Assembly (NCBI GenBank): GCA_937892405.1
Contig: CALAFS010000061.1
Coordinates: 1 to 12,131, forward strand
Reading direction: 5' to 3'
DNA length: 12,131 bases
DNA from: an uncultured Clostridia bacterium
GTDB taxonomy: Bacteria > Bacillota > Clostridia > Oscillospirales > CAG-272
The notes beneath the pieces are model-generated. The model was given only the letters and a program-made list of their open reading frames with translations, did not search any database and was not told the DNA's origin. Below are positions 5,112-12,131 of this stretch, in pieces (position 1 is the first letter of the stretch; every line of letters begins with the position of its first letter). The translations under genes were made by a program, and so were the position numbers.

Positions 5112-8100
5112 ATGCTCTGTGTGATTCGCGGAAGTTTTCTGTCCGACCCGCGGCGCGAGATTTATGCGCGCGCCTGTGCGGCGGTGAAGGCGGGACGGCG
5201 CGCGCTTCTGATCGTGCCGGAACAGGGCACTCTGCTCGCCGAGCGGGAGATGGCGGACGCGCTCCCCGACAGTGCGCCCCTGCTCTTCGAGGTCACGAAC
5301 TTCTCCCGTCTGTCCGACCGCATTTTCCGTGTGACGGGAGGTGTGGGAGCAAGCTATTCCGACAAGGTGACAAAGTCCCTTCTGATGTGGCGCACGCTCG
5401 CGGAGCTGTCCCCGCTGCTGAAGGGAACACACGCCGCCGTACCGACGGCGGGCGAGGCGGAGATGGCGCTCGGCGACCTGTCCGAGCTGCGCGCACTCTC
5501 CCTCACGCCCGAGGAACTTACCCGTGCGGCAAAAGAAGTCGAAGACAAGGACGCCCGTCTTTCGGACAAGCTGTCCGACCTCTCCCTTCTCCTCGCAGGC
5601 TTCCGTGCACGGCACGGAGAGAAATACGCGGACGGGGAGGACGACCTCGCGGTGGCGGAGGAAAAACTCGCGGAATATCCGACGCTCCTCGCGGATACGG
5701 AGATCTTCCTCGAGGGGTTCACCTCCTTCACGGTGCCACAATATAAAATTCTCGCCCGTCTTTTCCGTCGCACGGCGGTGACGGTGGCGCTCGTACTCCC
5801 GAAGGTGGGAGACGACGCCTTTGAATACACCGAGGTGCGCGACACGGAGGAGAGGCTTCTCTCCCTCGCGGCGAGAGAAAGCGTGGAGAGAAAGCTCGTC
5901 AAAATCGACGGGCAGAACACGACATCCTCGGAATTTCTCGCCGGTGTTTTACCTCTTCTCTGGAAGAAAACGACAAATTATGAGAATATTTCTTTACAAT
6001 ATGACGGTTCACTACACTGCTATCGCGGCAGAACACCGAAAGAGAGCGCGGATTTTATCGCCGCGGATATCCGGAGCAAAGTGCAAAAAGGCATCCGATA
6101 CCGTGACATTGCCGTCGTGGTACGGGACGCGGGAAGCTACGCCGGAATTCTCGACACGGCACTCACCGACGCGAAGATTCCCGTCTTCTTCTCCCGAAAA
6201 AGGGACATCACGGAGACCGAGCTTGCGAACCTGATCGAGAGCGCTTACGCAGTGGCGGTCGGCGGATATCGGACGGAAGATGTGATCCGATACGCGAAGT
6301 GCGCCCACGCGGGCATCACGCGGGACGAGGCGGACGAGTTCGAACTGTATGTCGAGACATGGAAGATCCACGGCAGGCGCTTTGTCGACGGGATTCTCTG
6401 GAACATGAATCCCGACGGGTACACGAACCGGAAGTCGCCCGACGCGGACGCCTTTCTTCTCCGCGTGAACGAAACGAGAAAAAAACTGCTCTCGCCGCTC
6501 TCCGCCTTTGCGGAAGACGCAGGCGGAACGCTCACCGTCAGGGAACACTCGGAGAGGCTGTTCGCCTTCCTTGATCGGCTCTCGGCCGAGAAAAAGCTCG
6601 CCGCACAGGCAGAGGCGCTTCTCGCAGCGGGAGAAACGGGGGCGGCGGAGGAATGTGCGGGGCTCTTCGCCATTTTCGCCGACCTTCTCGACACGCTGGT
6701 AGACACGCTCGGCGATCTTACGGTAGACGCGCGCACCTATGCGGGACTTCTCCGTCTGCTCTTCTCCTCGGTCGATGTCGGGCGAATCCCTGCCGCCATC
6801 GACGAGGTGACGGTCGGTTCGGCAGACATGCTCCGCCTGTCGGGGAAGAAAATCGTCTATCTTTTCGGTGTGAACGAGGGAGAGTTCCCCGCCGCGGCGC
6901 CTGCCCTCTCCTGTTTTTCCGAGAAAGAGCGGGGGCTCCTCTCCTCCCTCGGCTATCCTCTGCCGCCCGAGGAAGATCTGCGGTATGCGAGAGAGTTGTT
7001 TATCTTCTCGCGTGCGTTCGCGGCGGGGCGGGACGAGGTAAATCTCCTGTTTCATGAAAAAGACGCCGCCTTCAAGCCCCTCTCACCGTCCGAGGTGATC
7101 CCGCATATCGAAAGATTATCGGGCGGGGCGGTCAGCGTGTGTGACATCTCCTCCCTGCCCCTTTCGCGACGGGTACAGACGCCGAGCGCCGCTCTGCTCG
7201 CACTCGGTGAGGAGGGCACGGAAAGTGCATCCTTACGCGAGGCGCTTCTCCGCGCGGGGCATGCGTCCGAGGTGGCGGCGGCGGACGCGCCTTTACTCAA
7301 CGCCTCGCTGAAACTATCGGAGGAGACGGCGGCGACGCTCTACGCGCACGACCTCGCGCTGACGCAGTCGCGGATCGAAAACTATCTCTCCTGCCCGCTC
7401 TCGCATTTCTGCGAATATGTTCTGCGGCTCGGGCGGGATCGTCAGGCGGCGTTCGACGCGATGAACATCGGTTCCTTCCTCCATGCGATCCTCGAAAAGT
7501 TCTTTGCCTCGGTGACGGCGGAGAGAATTGACATTCAGACCATGCGCGCGGAAGAAAAGAATACGCGAATCCGTCAGGCGGCGGAGGAATACCTCGCGAC
7601 ACTCCGCGGGGCGGGCACCGACAATCCGGTGCGGGAAGACCTTCTGATCGAGCGGCTGATCCGTGCGGCAAATGTAATTGTGGAAGGACTCTGCGACGAG
7701 CTTTCCGGTTGCCGCTTCGTCCCCCGCTTCTTCGAGCTTGAGATCCGCGACGGTACCGAGGGCGCGCCCTCCCCTGTCAGGATCTGCGCGGAGGACGGCA
7801 CCGACATTTCCCTCTACGGTACGATCGACCGCGTCGACACCTACTCGGACGGCGAAGATGTCTATGTGCGGGTCATCGACTACAAGACGGGAAGCAAAAA
7901 ATTCTCGCCGAAGGATCTCGAGGAGGGAAAAAATCTTCAGATGTTCCTCTACCTTCGTGCGGTGGTCGAAAGTCGCGATCCCGCGTTTCTCGATCGGATC
8001 GGTGTCGGGAAAGAGGGGGTGCTGATCCCCGCGGGGGTGCTCTACATTCACGCCGCGACGAGCGGCGGCACGCTGAATTCCCCGCACGAGGACACGCACG

Positions 8101-8408
8101 CCGCGCTCAAGGCAGAACAGACGCGCTCCGGCATGCTGCTCGAAAATCCGCTCTCCCTCGGTGCGATGAACGCCGACTATCTGCCCCTGAAACGGGAGAA
8201 GGACGGCTCCTTCAAAGCCTCCGATCTTCTTTACACGGAAGAGGGATGGCAGGTGCTCTCCGAGACGGTGGAAAACGGGGTACGCCGCATTGTCGCCCGC
8301 ATGAAGAGCGGGGACATCGCCGCGGTACCGATGAAAAGAGAGGGACAGAGCACGGTGTGCGAGACCTGCCGCTACAAACCGGTGTGCCGGAATGTCATGG
8401 TAAAATAA
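5112..8408 (+). CDS. addB: AddB subunit of the AddAB helicase-nuclease
   Basis: A 1098-residue protein fitting AddB, the partner of AddA in processing double-strand DNA breaks for RecA loading. The N-terminus has the AddB-like strand RALLIVPEQGTLLAEREM and NFSRLSDRI, but the Walker A position reads IRGSFLSDPRRE (5-16) instead of GxxGxGKT. The C-terminal RecB-type nuclease is intact: H791 in GSFLHAILEKF, D906 in GTIDRVD, and D923/K925 in DYKTG. Four cysteines expected to hold a 4Fe-4S cluster are present: C761 (YLSCPL), then C1083, C1086 and C1092 (CETCRYKPVC). The ATG at 5112 is chosen because GGAGGTGA sits eight bases upstream; an in-frame GTG at 5100 lies inside that site. It is translated right after the winged-helix regulator. 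Unusually, addA does not follow; two terminators do. Confidence 0.93.
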   Translation: MLCVIRGSFLSDPRREIYARACAAVKAGRRALLIVPEQGTLLAEREMADALPDSAPLLFEVTNFSRLSDRIFRVTGGVGASYSDKVTKSLLMWRTLAELSPLLKGTHAAVPTAGEAEMALGDLSELRALSLTPEELTRAAKEVEDKDARLSDKLSDLSLLLAGFRARHGEKYADGEDDLAVAEEKLAEYPTLLADTEIFLEGFTSFTVPQYKILARLFRRTAVTVALVLPKVGDDAFEYTEVRDTEERLLSLAARESVERKLVKIDGQNTTSSEFLAGVLPLLWKKTTNYENISLQYDGSLHCYRGRTPKESADFIAADIRSKVQKGIRYRDIAVVVRDAGSYAGILDTALTDAKIPVFFSRKRDITETELANLIESAYAVAVGGYRTEDVIRYAKCAHAGITRDEADEFELYVETWKIHGRRFVDGILWNMNPDGYTNRKSPDADAFLLRVNETRKKLLSPLSAFAEDAGGTLTVREHSERLFAFLDRLSAEKKLAAQAEALLAAGETGAAEECAGLFAIFADLLDTLVDTLGDLTVDARTYAGLLRLLFSSVDVGRIPAAIDEVTVGSADMLRLSGKKIVYLFGVNEGEFPAAAPALSCFSEKERGLLSSLGYPLPPEEDLRYARELFIFSRAFAAGRDEVNLLFHEKDAAFKPLSPSEVIPHIERLSGGAVSVCDISSLPLSRRVQTPSAALLALGEEGTESASLREALLRAGHASEVAAADAPLLNASLKLSEETAATLYAHDLALTQSRIENYLSCPLSHFCEYVLRLGRDRQAAFDAMNIGSFLHAILEKFFASVTAERIDIQTMRAEEKNTRIRQAAEEYLATLRGAGTDNPVREDLLIERLIRAANVIVEGLCDELSGCRFVPRFFELEIRDGTEGAPSPVRICAEDGTDISLYGTIDRVDTYSDGEDVYVRVIDYKTGSKKFSPKDLEEGKNLQMFLYLRAVVESRDPAFLDRIGVGKEGVLIPAGVLYIHAATSGGTLNSPHEDTHAALKAEQTRSGMLLENPLSLGAMNADYLPLKREKDGSFKASDLLYTEEGWQVLSETVENGVRRIVARMKSGDIAAVPMKREGQSTVCETCRYKPVCRNVMVK

Positions 8409-8410
8409 GG

Positions 8411-8443
8411 TGCCGTGATCGGCAAAGTACACGGCAGTCTTTT
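8411..8443 (+). terminator. Intrinsic terminator of addB
   Basis: TGCCGTG (8411-8417) pairs with CACGGCA (8430-8436) across a 12-nt loop, followed closely by a short T-tract (TCTTTT, 8438-8443). It lies two bases past the addB stop. Confidence 0.65.
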
Positions 8444-8462
8444 CCGGCAAATTTTCAAAAAG

Positions 8463-8502
8463 CCACGCGGGGCAATCCGAAACGGATTGCCCCGCGTGGT
8501 TT
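8463..8502. terminator. Strong terminator between convergent addB and rsgA
   Basis: A perfect 17-bp stem, CCACGCGGGGCAATCCG (8463-8479) and its complement (8483-8499), closes a three-base AAA loop. Read on the minus strand it is followed by a T5 run (CTTTTTG) and so is a good terminator for rsgA, whose stop is eight bases before it. On the plus strand only TTTGTATT follows, making it a weaker back-up for addB. Confidence 0.9.
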
Positions 8503-8506
8503 GTAT

Positions 8507-9451
8507 TCAGCGATCATAGGGATTTTTGTTTTTCAGAACGGTATAGAGGGAACGGTAAGAGGCGAGACGGGAGGGAGCAATCTTCCCTTCCTCCGCCGCG
8601 CGGGCGATCGCACACTCCGCCGCACTCTCGCCGACATGGGTGCAGTCGGCATAGCGGCACATGCCGCGGTAGGGGCGGAACTCCCGGAAGGTATCGGGCA
8701 GATCCTCCAGTGTGAAGAAGTCGAAATGCTCGAAATCGAGGAGCGAAAAGCCGGGGGTATCGGCGAGAAATCCGGCATGCGCCGCGTCGCCGACGGGAAA
8801 AAGCTCGACATGGCGGGTGGTGTGCTTTCCCCTCCCGATCTTCTCGGAGATCGCCGAGGTGGCGAGGGAGAGCGAGGGAAAGAGCGCATTCATCAGCGTG
8901 GATTTTCCGACGCCGGAGGCGCCGGCGAAGGCGGCGGTGACGCCGTCTGTCACATGGATGTCTATGTAGGATTTCAGCGCGGAGATTCCTTCGTTTTGTA
9001 AAGAAGAGGTGACAAAAAGCGGAATTTTCGCCGTATGGTAAATGTCAGCGTACCGCTCGGCGTCCTCTTCTCCGAGGTCGGTCTTGGTAATAACGACGAC
9101 GGGGTCGATATGATTGTGCTCCGCGATGGCGATGAGCTTATCGAGGGTGGTGAGAACGGGAGCCGGCTTCTTTGCCGCAAGGACGATAAAGAGAATATCG
9201 AGGTTCGCCATCGGGGGACGGATCAGAGCGTTTTTCCTCTCGAGGACAGCCGAAATCACGATCCCGTCGGGGGTGGCGTCGTCGATCTGCACGCGCACAT
9301 TGTCTCCGACAAGGACGCGGGCATCGTCGCGGCGAAGGTTCCCCTTTGCCCTTGTGAGAAAGTGCTCTTCTCCGCGCGAAGGGTCGAAGGTGCGGGTATC
9401 GAAAAGTCCGCCGAGCCCCTTGACGACCTTCCCCTCCACCTCGCGGATCAC
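8507..9451 (-). CDS. rsgA: Ribosome small subunit-dependent GTPase A
   Basis: RsgA (YjeQ/CpgA) is a circularly permuted GTPase that checks late 30S subunit maturation. The 314 residues contain an N-terminal OB-type domain (about 1-70), then the permuted G motifs: G4 TKTD (122-125), G1 GASGVGKS (177-184), G2-like KHTT (209-212) and G3 DTPG (231-234). A C-terminal zinc knuckle is formed by C265, C270, H272 and C280. All key residues are present. The start is GTG at 9451 with GGAGG six bases upstream. It overlaps the rlmN stop by four bases (GTGA), so translation is coupled. In many Firmicutes prpC and pknB stand between rlmN and rsgA; here they are missing. It is the last gene of the operon before a strong terminator. 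Confidence 0.97.
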   Translation of the reverse strand: MIREVEGKVVKGLGGLFDTRTFDPSRGEEHFLTRAKGNLRRDDARVLVGDNVRVQIDDATPDGIVISAVLERKNALIRPPMANLDILFIVLAAKKPAPVLTTLDKLIAIAEHNHIDPVVVITKTDLGEEDAERYADIYHTAKIPLFVTSSLQNEGISALKSYIDIHVTDGVTAAFAGASGVGKSTLMNALFPSLSLATSAISEKIGRGKHTTRHVELFPVGDAAHAGFLADTPGFSLLDFEHFDFFTLEDLPDTFREFRPYRGMCRYADCTHVGESAAECAIARAAEEGKIAPSRLASYRSLYTVLKNKNPYDR

Positions 9452-10500
9452 GGATTGCCTCCCGCCCCGGCACGGGCACGGCGGAGCTGTCCGCAGGCGG
9501 CGTTCACATCACTGCCGAGACGACGGCGCACCGTGGCGGTAATCCCCGCCTCGGTTAAGAGCGCGGCGAAGCGGTTCGCCGACTCGACACTGCCGGCGTG
9601 CATGCCGGTCTCCGCGACCTCGTTGACGCGGATCAGGTTGACATGAATGGGGGCATCGGTGCCGCGGAAGGCACCGCGAAGCAGGCGGGAAAGTGCGCGG
9701 GCGTCCGCCTCGCCGTCGTTCTTCCCCGAGATGAGCGTATATTCAAAGGAAATGCGGCGCCCGGTGGTTTCGTAATAATGGCGGCAGGCGTCGAGAAGCT
9801 CGGCGATCTTCCACTTATGATTGACGGGCATGATGGCGTCGCGCGCCTCATCGGTCGCGGCGTGCAGAGAGATCGAAAGGGTGATCGGCAGTTTTTCCTC
9901 CGCGAGGGCGCGGATCTTCGGCACGACGCCGCAGGTGGAAAGGGAGATGTGCCGATAGCCGATGTTCAGTCCGTCTTCCCTGTTGACAAGACGGAGGAAC
10001 TTCAGGACATTGTCATAGTTATCGAGCGGCTCGCCGATGCCCATCATGACGATATTCGACACCCGCTCTCCCATATCCCGCTCGGCGGCGATGATCTGCC
10101 CGAGGAGCTCGGAGGGAAGAAGATCGCGGACTCTGCCTGCGAGGGTGGACGCGCAGAAGCGACACCCCATACGGCACCCGACCTGACTGGAGATGCAGAT
10201 GGTGTTGCCGTGATGATAGCGCATGAAAACGCTCTCGATACACTCTCCGTCATGAAGGCGGAAAAGGTATTTGACGGTACCGTCGATTTTCGACACTAAC
10301 TTTTCCTCTACGCGAGGGAGCGTGTCAAGGGTAGTTTCTTTCAGTTTTTCCCGCAGGGATTTCGGCAGGTTCGTCATCTCGTCAATGGGAACGCCGCTCT
10401 TCAGAAAGGAGGCGATCTGCGCGGCGCGAAATTTCGGCTCACCAAGAGATATGACAAAAGATGTCAGCTCATCGGCAGTCATGGCATAAAGATCGGTCAT
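9448..10500 (-). CDS. rlmN: Dual-specificity rRNA/tRNA adenine-C2 methyltransferase RlmN
   Basis: A radical SAM enzyme that methylates C2 of A2503 in 23S rRNA, and in some bacteria A37 of tRNAs. The 350 residues hold the radical SAM cluster motif C109-x3-C113-x2-C116, the SAM-binding GIGEP (154-158), and the two additional cysteines needed for the methyl-Cys mechanism: C102 (equivalent to E. coli Cys118) and C336 in NAACGQLR (equivalent to Cys355). N-terminal residues 1-95 form the usual RNA-binding accessory domain. The start at 10500 has AAAGGAG six bases upstream, and this site overlaps the rsmB stop, twelve bases away. The 3' end overlaps rsgA. The C-terminal tail is short and Gly/Ala/Arg-rich. 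Assignment is secure. Confidence 0.97.
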   Translation of the reverse strand: MTDLYAMTADELTSFVISLGEPKFRAAQIASFLKSGVPIDEMTNLPKSLREKLKETTLDTLPRVEEKLVSKIDGTVKYLFRLHDGECIESVFMRYHHGNTICISSQVGCRMGCRFCASTLAGRVRDLLPSELLGQIIAAERDMGERVSNIVMMGIGEPLDNYDNVLKFLRLVNREDGLNIGYRHISLSTCGVVPKIRALAEEKLPITLSISLHAATDEARDAIMPVNHKWKIAELLDACRHYYETTGRRISFEYTLISGKNDGEADARALSRLLRGAFRGTDAPIHVNLIRVNEVAETGMHAGSVESANRFAALLTEAGITATVRRRLGSDVNAACGQLRRARAGAGGNP

Positions 10501-10512
10501 GCGCGTCTCCTT

Positions 10513-11820
10513 TCAGGCATTTTTTTGGAATTTCGCAATAAAGAAGCCGTCCGTCCCGCTCTTCGGCGGGAAGGCGGTCATACTGCCGTCCCATCTTTCG
10601 CCGAAGGCGTCGAAGGGGACGGGGGAAAAGTCGGGGTGATCTGCAAGAAACGCCGCGACGACATCTTCGTTTTCTTCTTTTCTCAGGGTGCAGGTGGAAT
10701 AGACGAGGATACCGCCCTTTTTCAGATAGCGGACGGATGCGGAGAGAATTCTCTTTTGCAGGGCGGGAAGCTCTTTTGTCCCCTCTTCGGACTTATAACG
10801 CAGATCGGGCTTCTTCGCGAGGACGCCGAGCCCCGAGCACGGGAGGTCACAGAGGACGCGATCCGCCGTGCCGAAAAGGGCGGGGTCGGGATCGGTACCG
10901 TCACGCGCGGCAATGTGCAGAGAGGTGAGCCCGAGGCGCGCGGCGCCTGAGGCAATCAGAGAGAGTTTATTCTCATGAAGGTCAAAAGAGAAAACCTCGC
11001 CGCGGTCGCCCATGCGTTCGGCAATTGCAAAGCTCTTCCCTCCCGGGGCGGCGGCGACATCAATCACGCGCTCTCCCGCTCTCGGGTCGAGGATGCGGAC
11101 GGCGAGGGCGCTCGCCCCATCCTGTACATGGAATTCCCCCTCGGCAAAGCCCGGGAGGGTACGCGGCGGAACACTCTCGGAGAGGCGCACCGAAAGATCC
11201 GAGAAGGGGGTCGCGGGGATTTCTGCGGCAATGAGTTTTTCAAGGCATGCGTCGCGGGAAATCTTCAAAGGATTGACCGAGAGATCATAGCCGCGATGCT
11301 TTTCAAAGAAGGAGAGGAGGGCTTCTGTGTCCTCTTCTCCGTATATTCGCAAATAATTCTTTACAATCCAAAGAGAAACGGAATAGCGCACCGACAGGTA
11401 GCGGGCGAGATTCTTCTTTCTGTCGGGAAGAGGAAGTGTGCCGCTTTCACGGCGGCGGATCGCCTCACGGAGGATCGCATTGACAAAGGACGCCTCCCCG
11501 CGATCCTCGGCGAGATTCACCGTCTCGGCGACGGCGGCATAGTCGGGTGTGCCGTCAAGATACAGAAGCTCGGACAGACCGAGACGCAGAAGGCGGAGGG
11601 TATGCACACGAACCTCCGCACCGCTCCGCCCGGCGAGCGCCAAAGCGATATAGTCAAGGGTCAGAAGGTGCTCGGTCACCGTATAAAAGAGCGCGGTGAC
11701 GCGTGCGGTCTCCTCGGGCGTCAGGGAATCCATGCGGTGCGAGGAGAGCGCGAGATTGGCGTATTTCCCCTGCTCTTCCCATTCGGTGAGCAGAGTGAGG
11801 GTCAGGGCGCGGAGATTCAT
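10513..11820 (-). CDS. rsmB: 16S rRNA (cytosine-967-C5)-methyltransferase RsmB
   Basis: A 435-residue RNA m5C methyltransferase with an N-terminal NusB-like RNA-binding domain (about 1-140) and a Rossmann catalytic domain. SAM motif I is DVAAAPGGKS (254-263). Motif IV contains the release cysteine C328 in CDLPCSGLGVL. Motif VI contains the nucleophile C377 in YSTCTLRKEENE. The C-terminus FPPKSGTDGFFIAKF is typical of the family. The start ATG at 11820 overlaps the TGA of the upstream yugP-like gene (ATGA), and the Shine-Dalgarno is weak (AGAAGAAG), which points to coupling. It forms a tight operon with rlmN and rsgA, all acting on ribosome modification or maturation. Confidence 0.97.
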   Translation of the reverse strand: MNLRALTLTLLTEWEEQGKYANLALSSHRMDSLTPEETARVTALFYTVTEHLLTLDYIALALAGRSGAEVRVHTLRLLRLGLSELLYLDGTPDYAAVAETVNLAEDRGEASFVNAILREAIRRRESGTLPLPDRKKNLARYLSVRYSVSLWIVKNYLRIYGEEDTEALLSFFEKHRGYDLSVNPLKISRDACLEKLIAAEIPATPFSDLSVRLSESVPPRTLPGFAEGEFHVQDGASALAVRILDPRAGERVIDVAAAPGGKSFAIAERMGDRGEVFSFDLHENKLSLIASGAARLGLTSLHIAARDGTDPDPALFGTADRVLCDLPCSGLGVLAKKPDLRYKSEEGTKELPALQKRILSASVRYLKKGGILVYSTCTLRKEENEDVVAAFLADHPDFSPVPFDAFGERWDGSMTAFPPKSGTDGFFIAKFQKNA

Positions 11821-12131
11821 CTTCTTCTGTTCTTGCCGTTCCCCGCGAACATGGCGATCAGACGGAGAAGCTGGAGCAGAGAGACGGCGAGCGCGGCGAC
11901 ATAGGTGAGGGCGGCAGCGGAAAGAACCTTTCTCGCACCGGCAAGCTCTTTGTTCGAGTATTCCCCGGTCTCACGCAGGCGGACAAGCGCACGGTGCGAG
12001 GCGTTGAACTCGCATGGCAGGGTGACAAGCTGGAAGAGGGTGGTAACGGCGAAAAGCAGAATTCCGGCATAGAGGATATACATGCCGAAGTCTCCCATAA
12101 TTCCCGCAAACGCGGCGAGAATCGCGCCGAT
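11817..12131 (-). CDS. yugP: YugP-type neutral zinc metallopeptidase, C-terminal part (5' end outside window)
   Basis: The visible 104 residues match the C-terminal third to half of the YugP-like membrane peptidases (about 225 residues in full). They include hydrophobic segments around IGAILAAFAG and YILYAGILLFAVTTLFQL, then the conserved VTLPCEFNASHRAL, a short hydrophilic region GARKVLSAAALTYVAA, and a final membrane helix ending in GNGKNRRR. The HExxH zinc site expected in the N-terminal part is outside the window, so activity cannot be judged. The open frame runs without a stop through base 12131; an internal ATG at 12098 is not the start. The stop overlaps rsmB by four bases. Linkage to rsmB is common in Clostridia, which supports the call. 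Confidence 0.88.
   Translation of the reverse strand: MGAILAAFAGIMGDFGMYILYAGILLFAVTTLFQLVTLPCEFNASHRALVRLRETGEYSNKELAGARKVLSAAALTYVAALAVSLLQLLRLIAMFAGNGKNRRR

Noticed and set aside
6012..7055. Long minus-strand open frame inside addB (347 codons)
   Set aside because: It is antisense to a strongly supported AddB frame; Arg/Gly-rich composition and absence of motifs mark it as a GC-bias shadow. The same applies to the 378-codon frame at 7314-8450.
9598..10299. Plus-strand frame antisense to rlmN
   Set aside because: It has no ribosome binding site or family motif and is the complement of conserved RlmN codons; the same holds for 10975-11904 over rsmB.

Overview
The window looks like chromosome from a GC-rich Firmicute, most likely a gut-type Clostridia lineage. 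The evidence is the AddAB-type (not RecBCD) recombination nuclease, a YugP-type peptidase next to rsmB-rlmN-rsgA, a DUF975 membrane protein, strong AGGAGG-type ribosome binding sites, and near-perfect sigma-A promoters (TTGACA-N17-TATAAT). No phage, transposase, tRNA, rRNA or CRISPR array was seen. The genus cannot be named from the sequence alone.

Left part (1-1893, minus strand): the 5' half of rpsB (ribosomal protein S2) with a consensus promoter and a structured leader of about 110 nt. Next comes a gene-free stretch of about 440 bp (549-990). It holds a comb of short hairpins separated by a constant GTGAAAT linker, another GC-rich hairpin, and AT-rich direct repeats. Beyond it is an M14 zinc peptidase resembling gamma-D-glutamyl-diaminopimelate peptidases.

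Middle (1924-5110): a plus-strand pair, an unrecognised polytopic membrane protein followed by an alpha/beta-hydrolase, coupled by an ATGA overlap. It ends in a bidirectional terminator shared with a convergent DUF975 membrane protein. The DUF975 gene is divergent from a plus-strand operon made of a winged-helix regulator with a degenerate receiver-like N-terminus followed by addB. Both divergent promoters have the same 8-bp motif CCCTCGCT at their -35 boxes, arranged as an inverted repeat.

Right part (5112-12131): addB (1098 aa) ends in its own terminators and is not followed by addA. Facing it is a tightly overlapped minus-strand translation/ribosome operon in the order yugP-like peptidase (partial), rsmB, rlmN, rsgA. 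The prpC/pknB phosphatase-kinase pair that commonly sits between rlmN and rsgA in Firmicutes is absent.

The items most worth following up are the hairpin comb at 786-889, the paired motif in the 4386-4452 divergent promoter region, the regulator-addB pairing without addA, and the structured rpsB leader.
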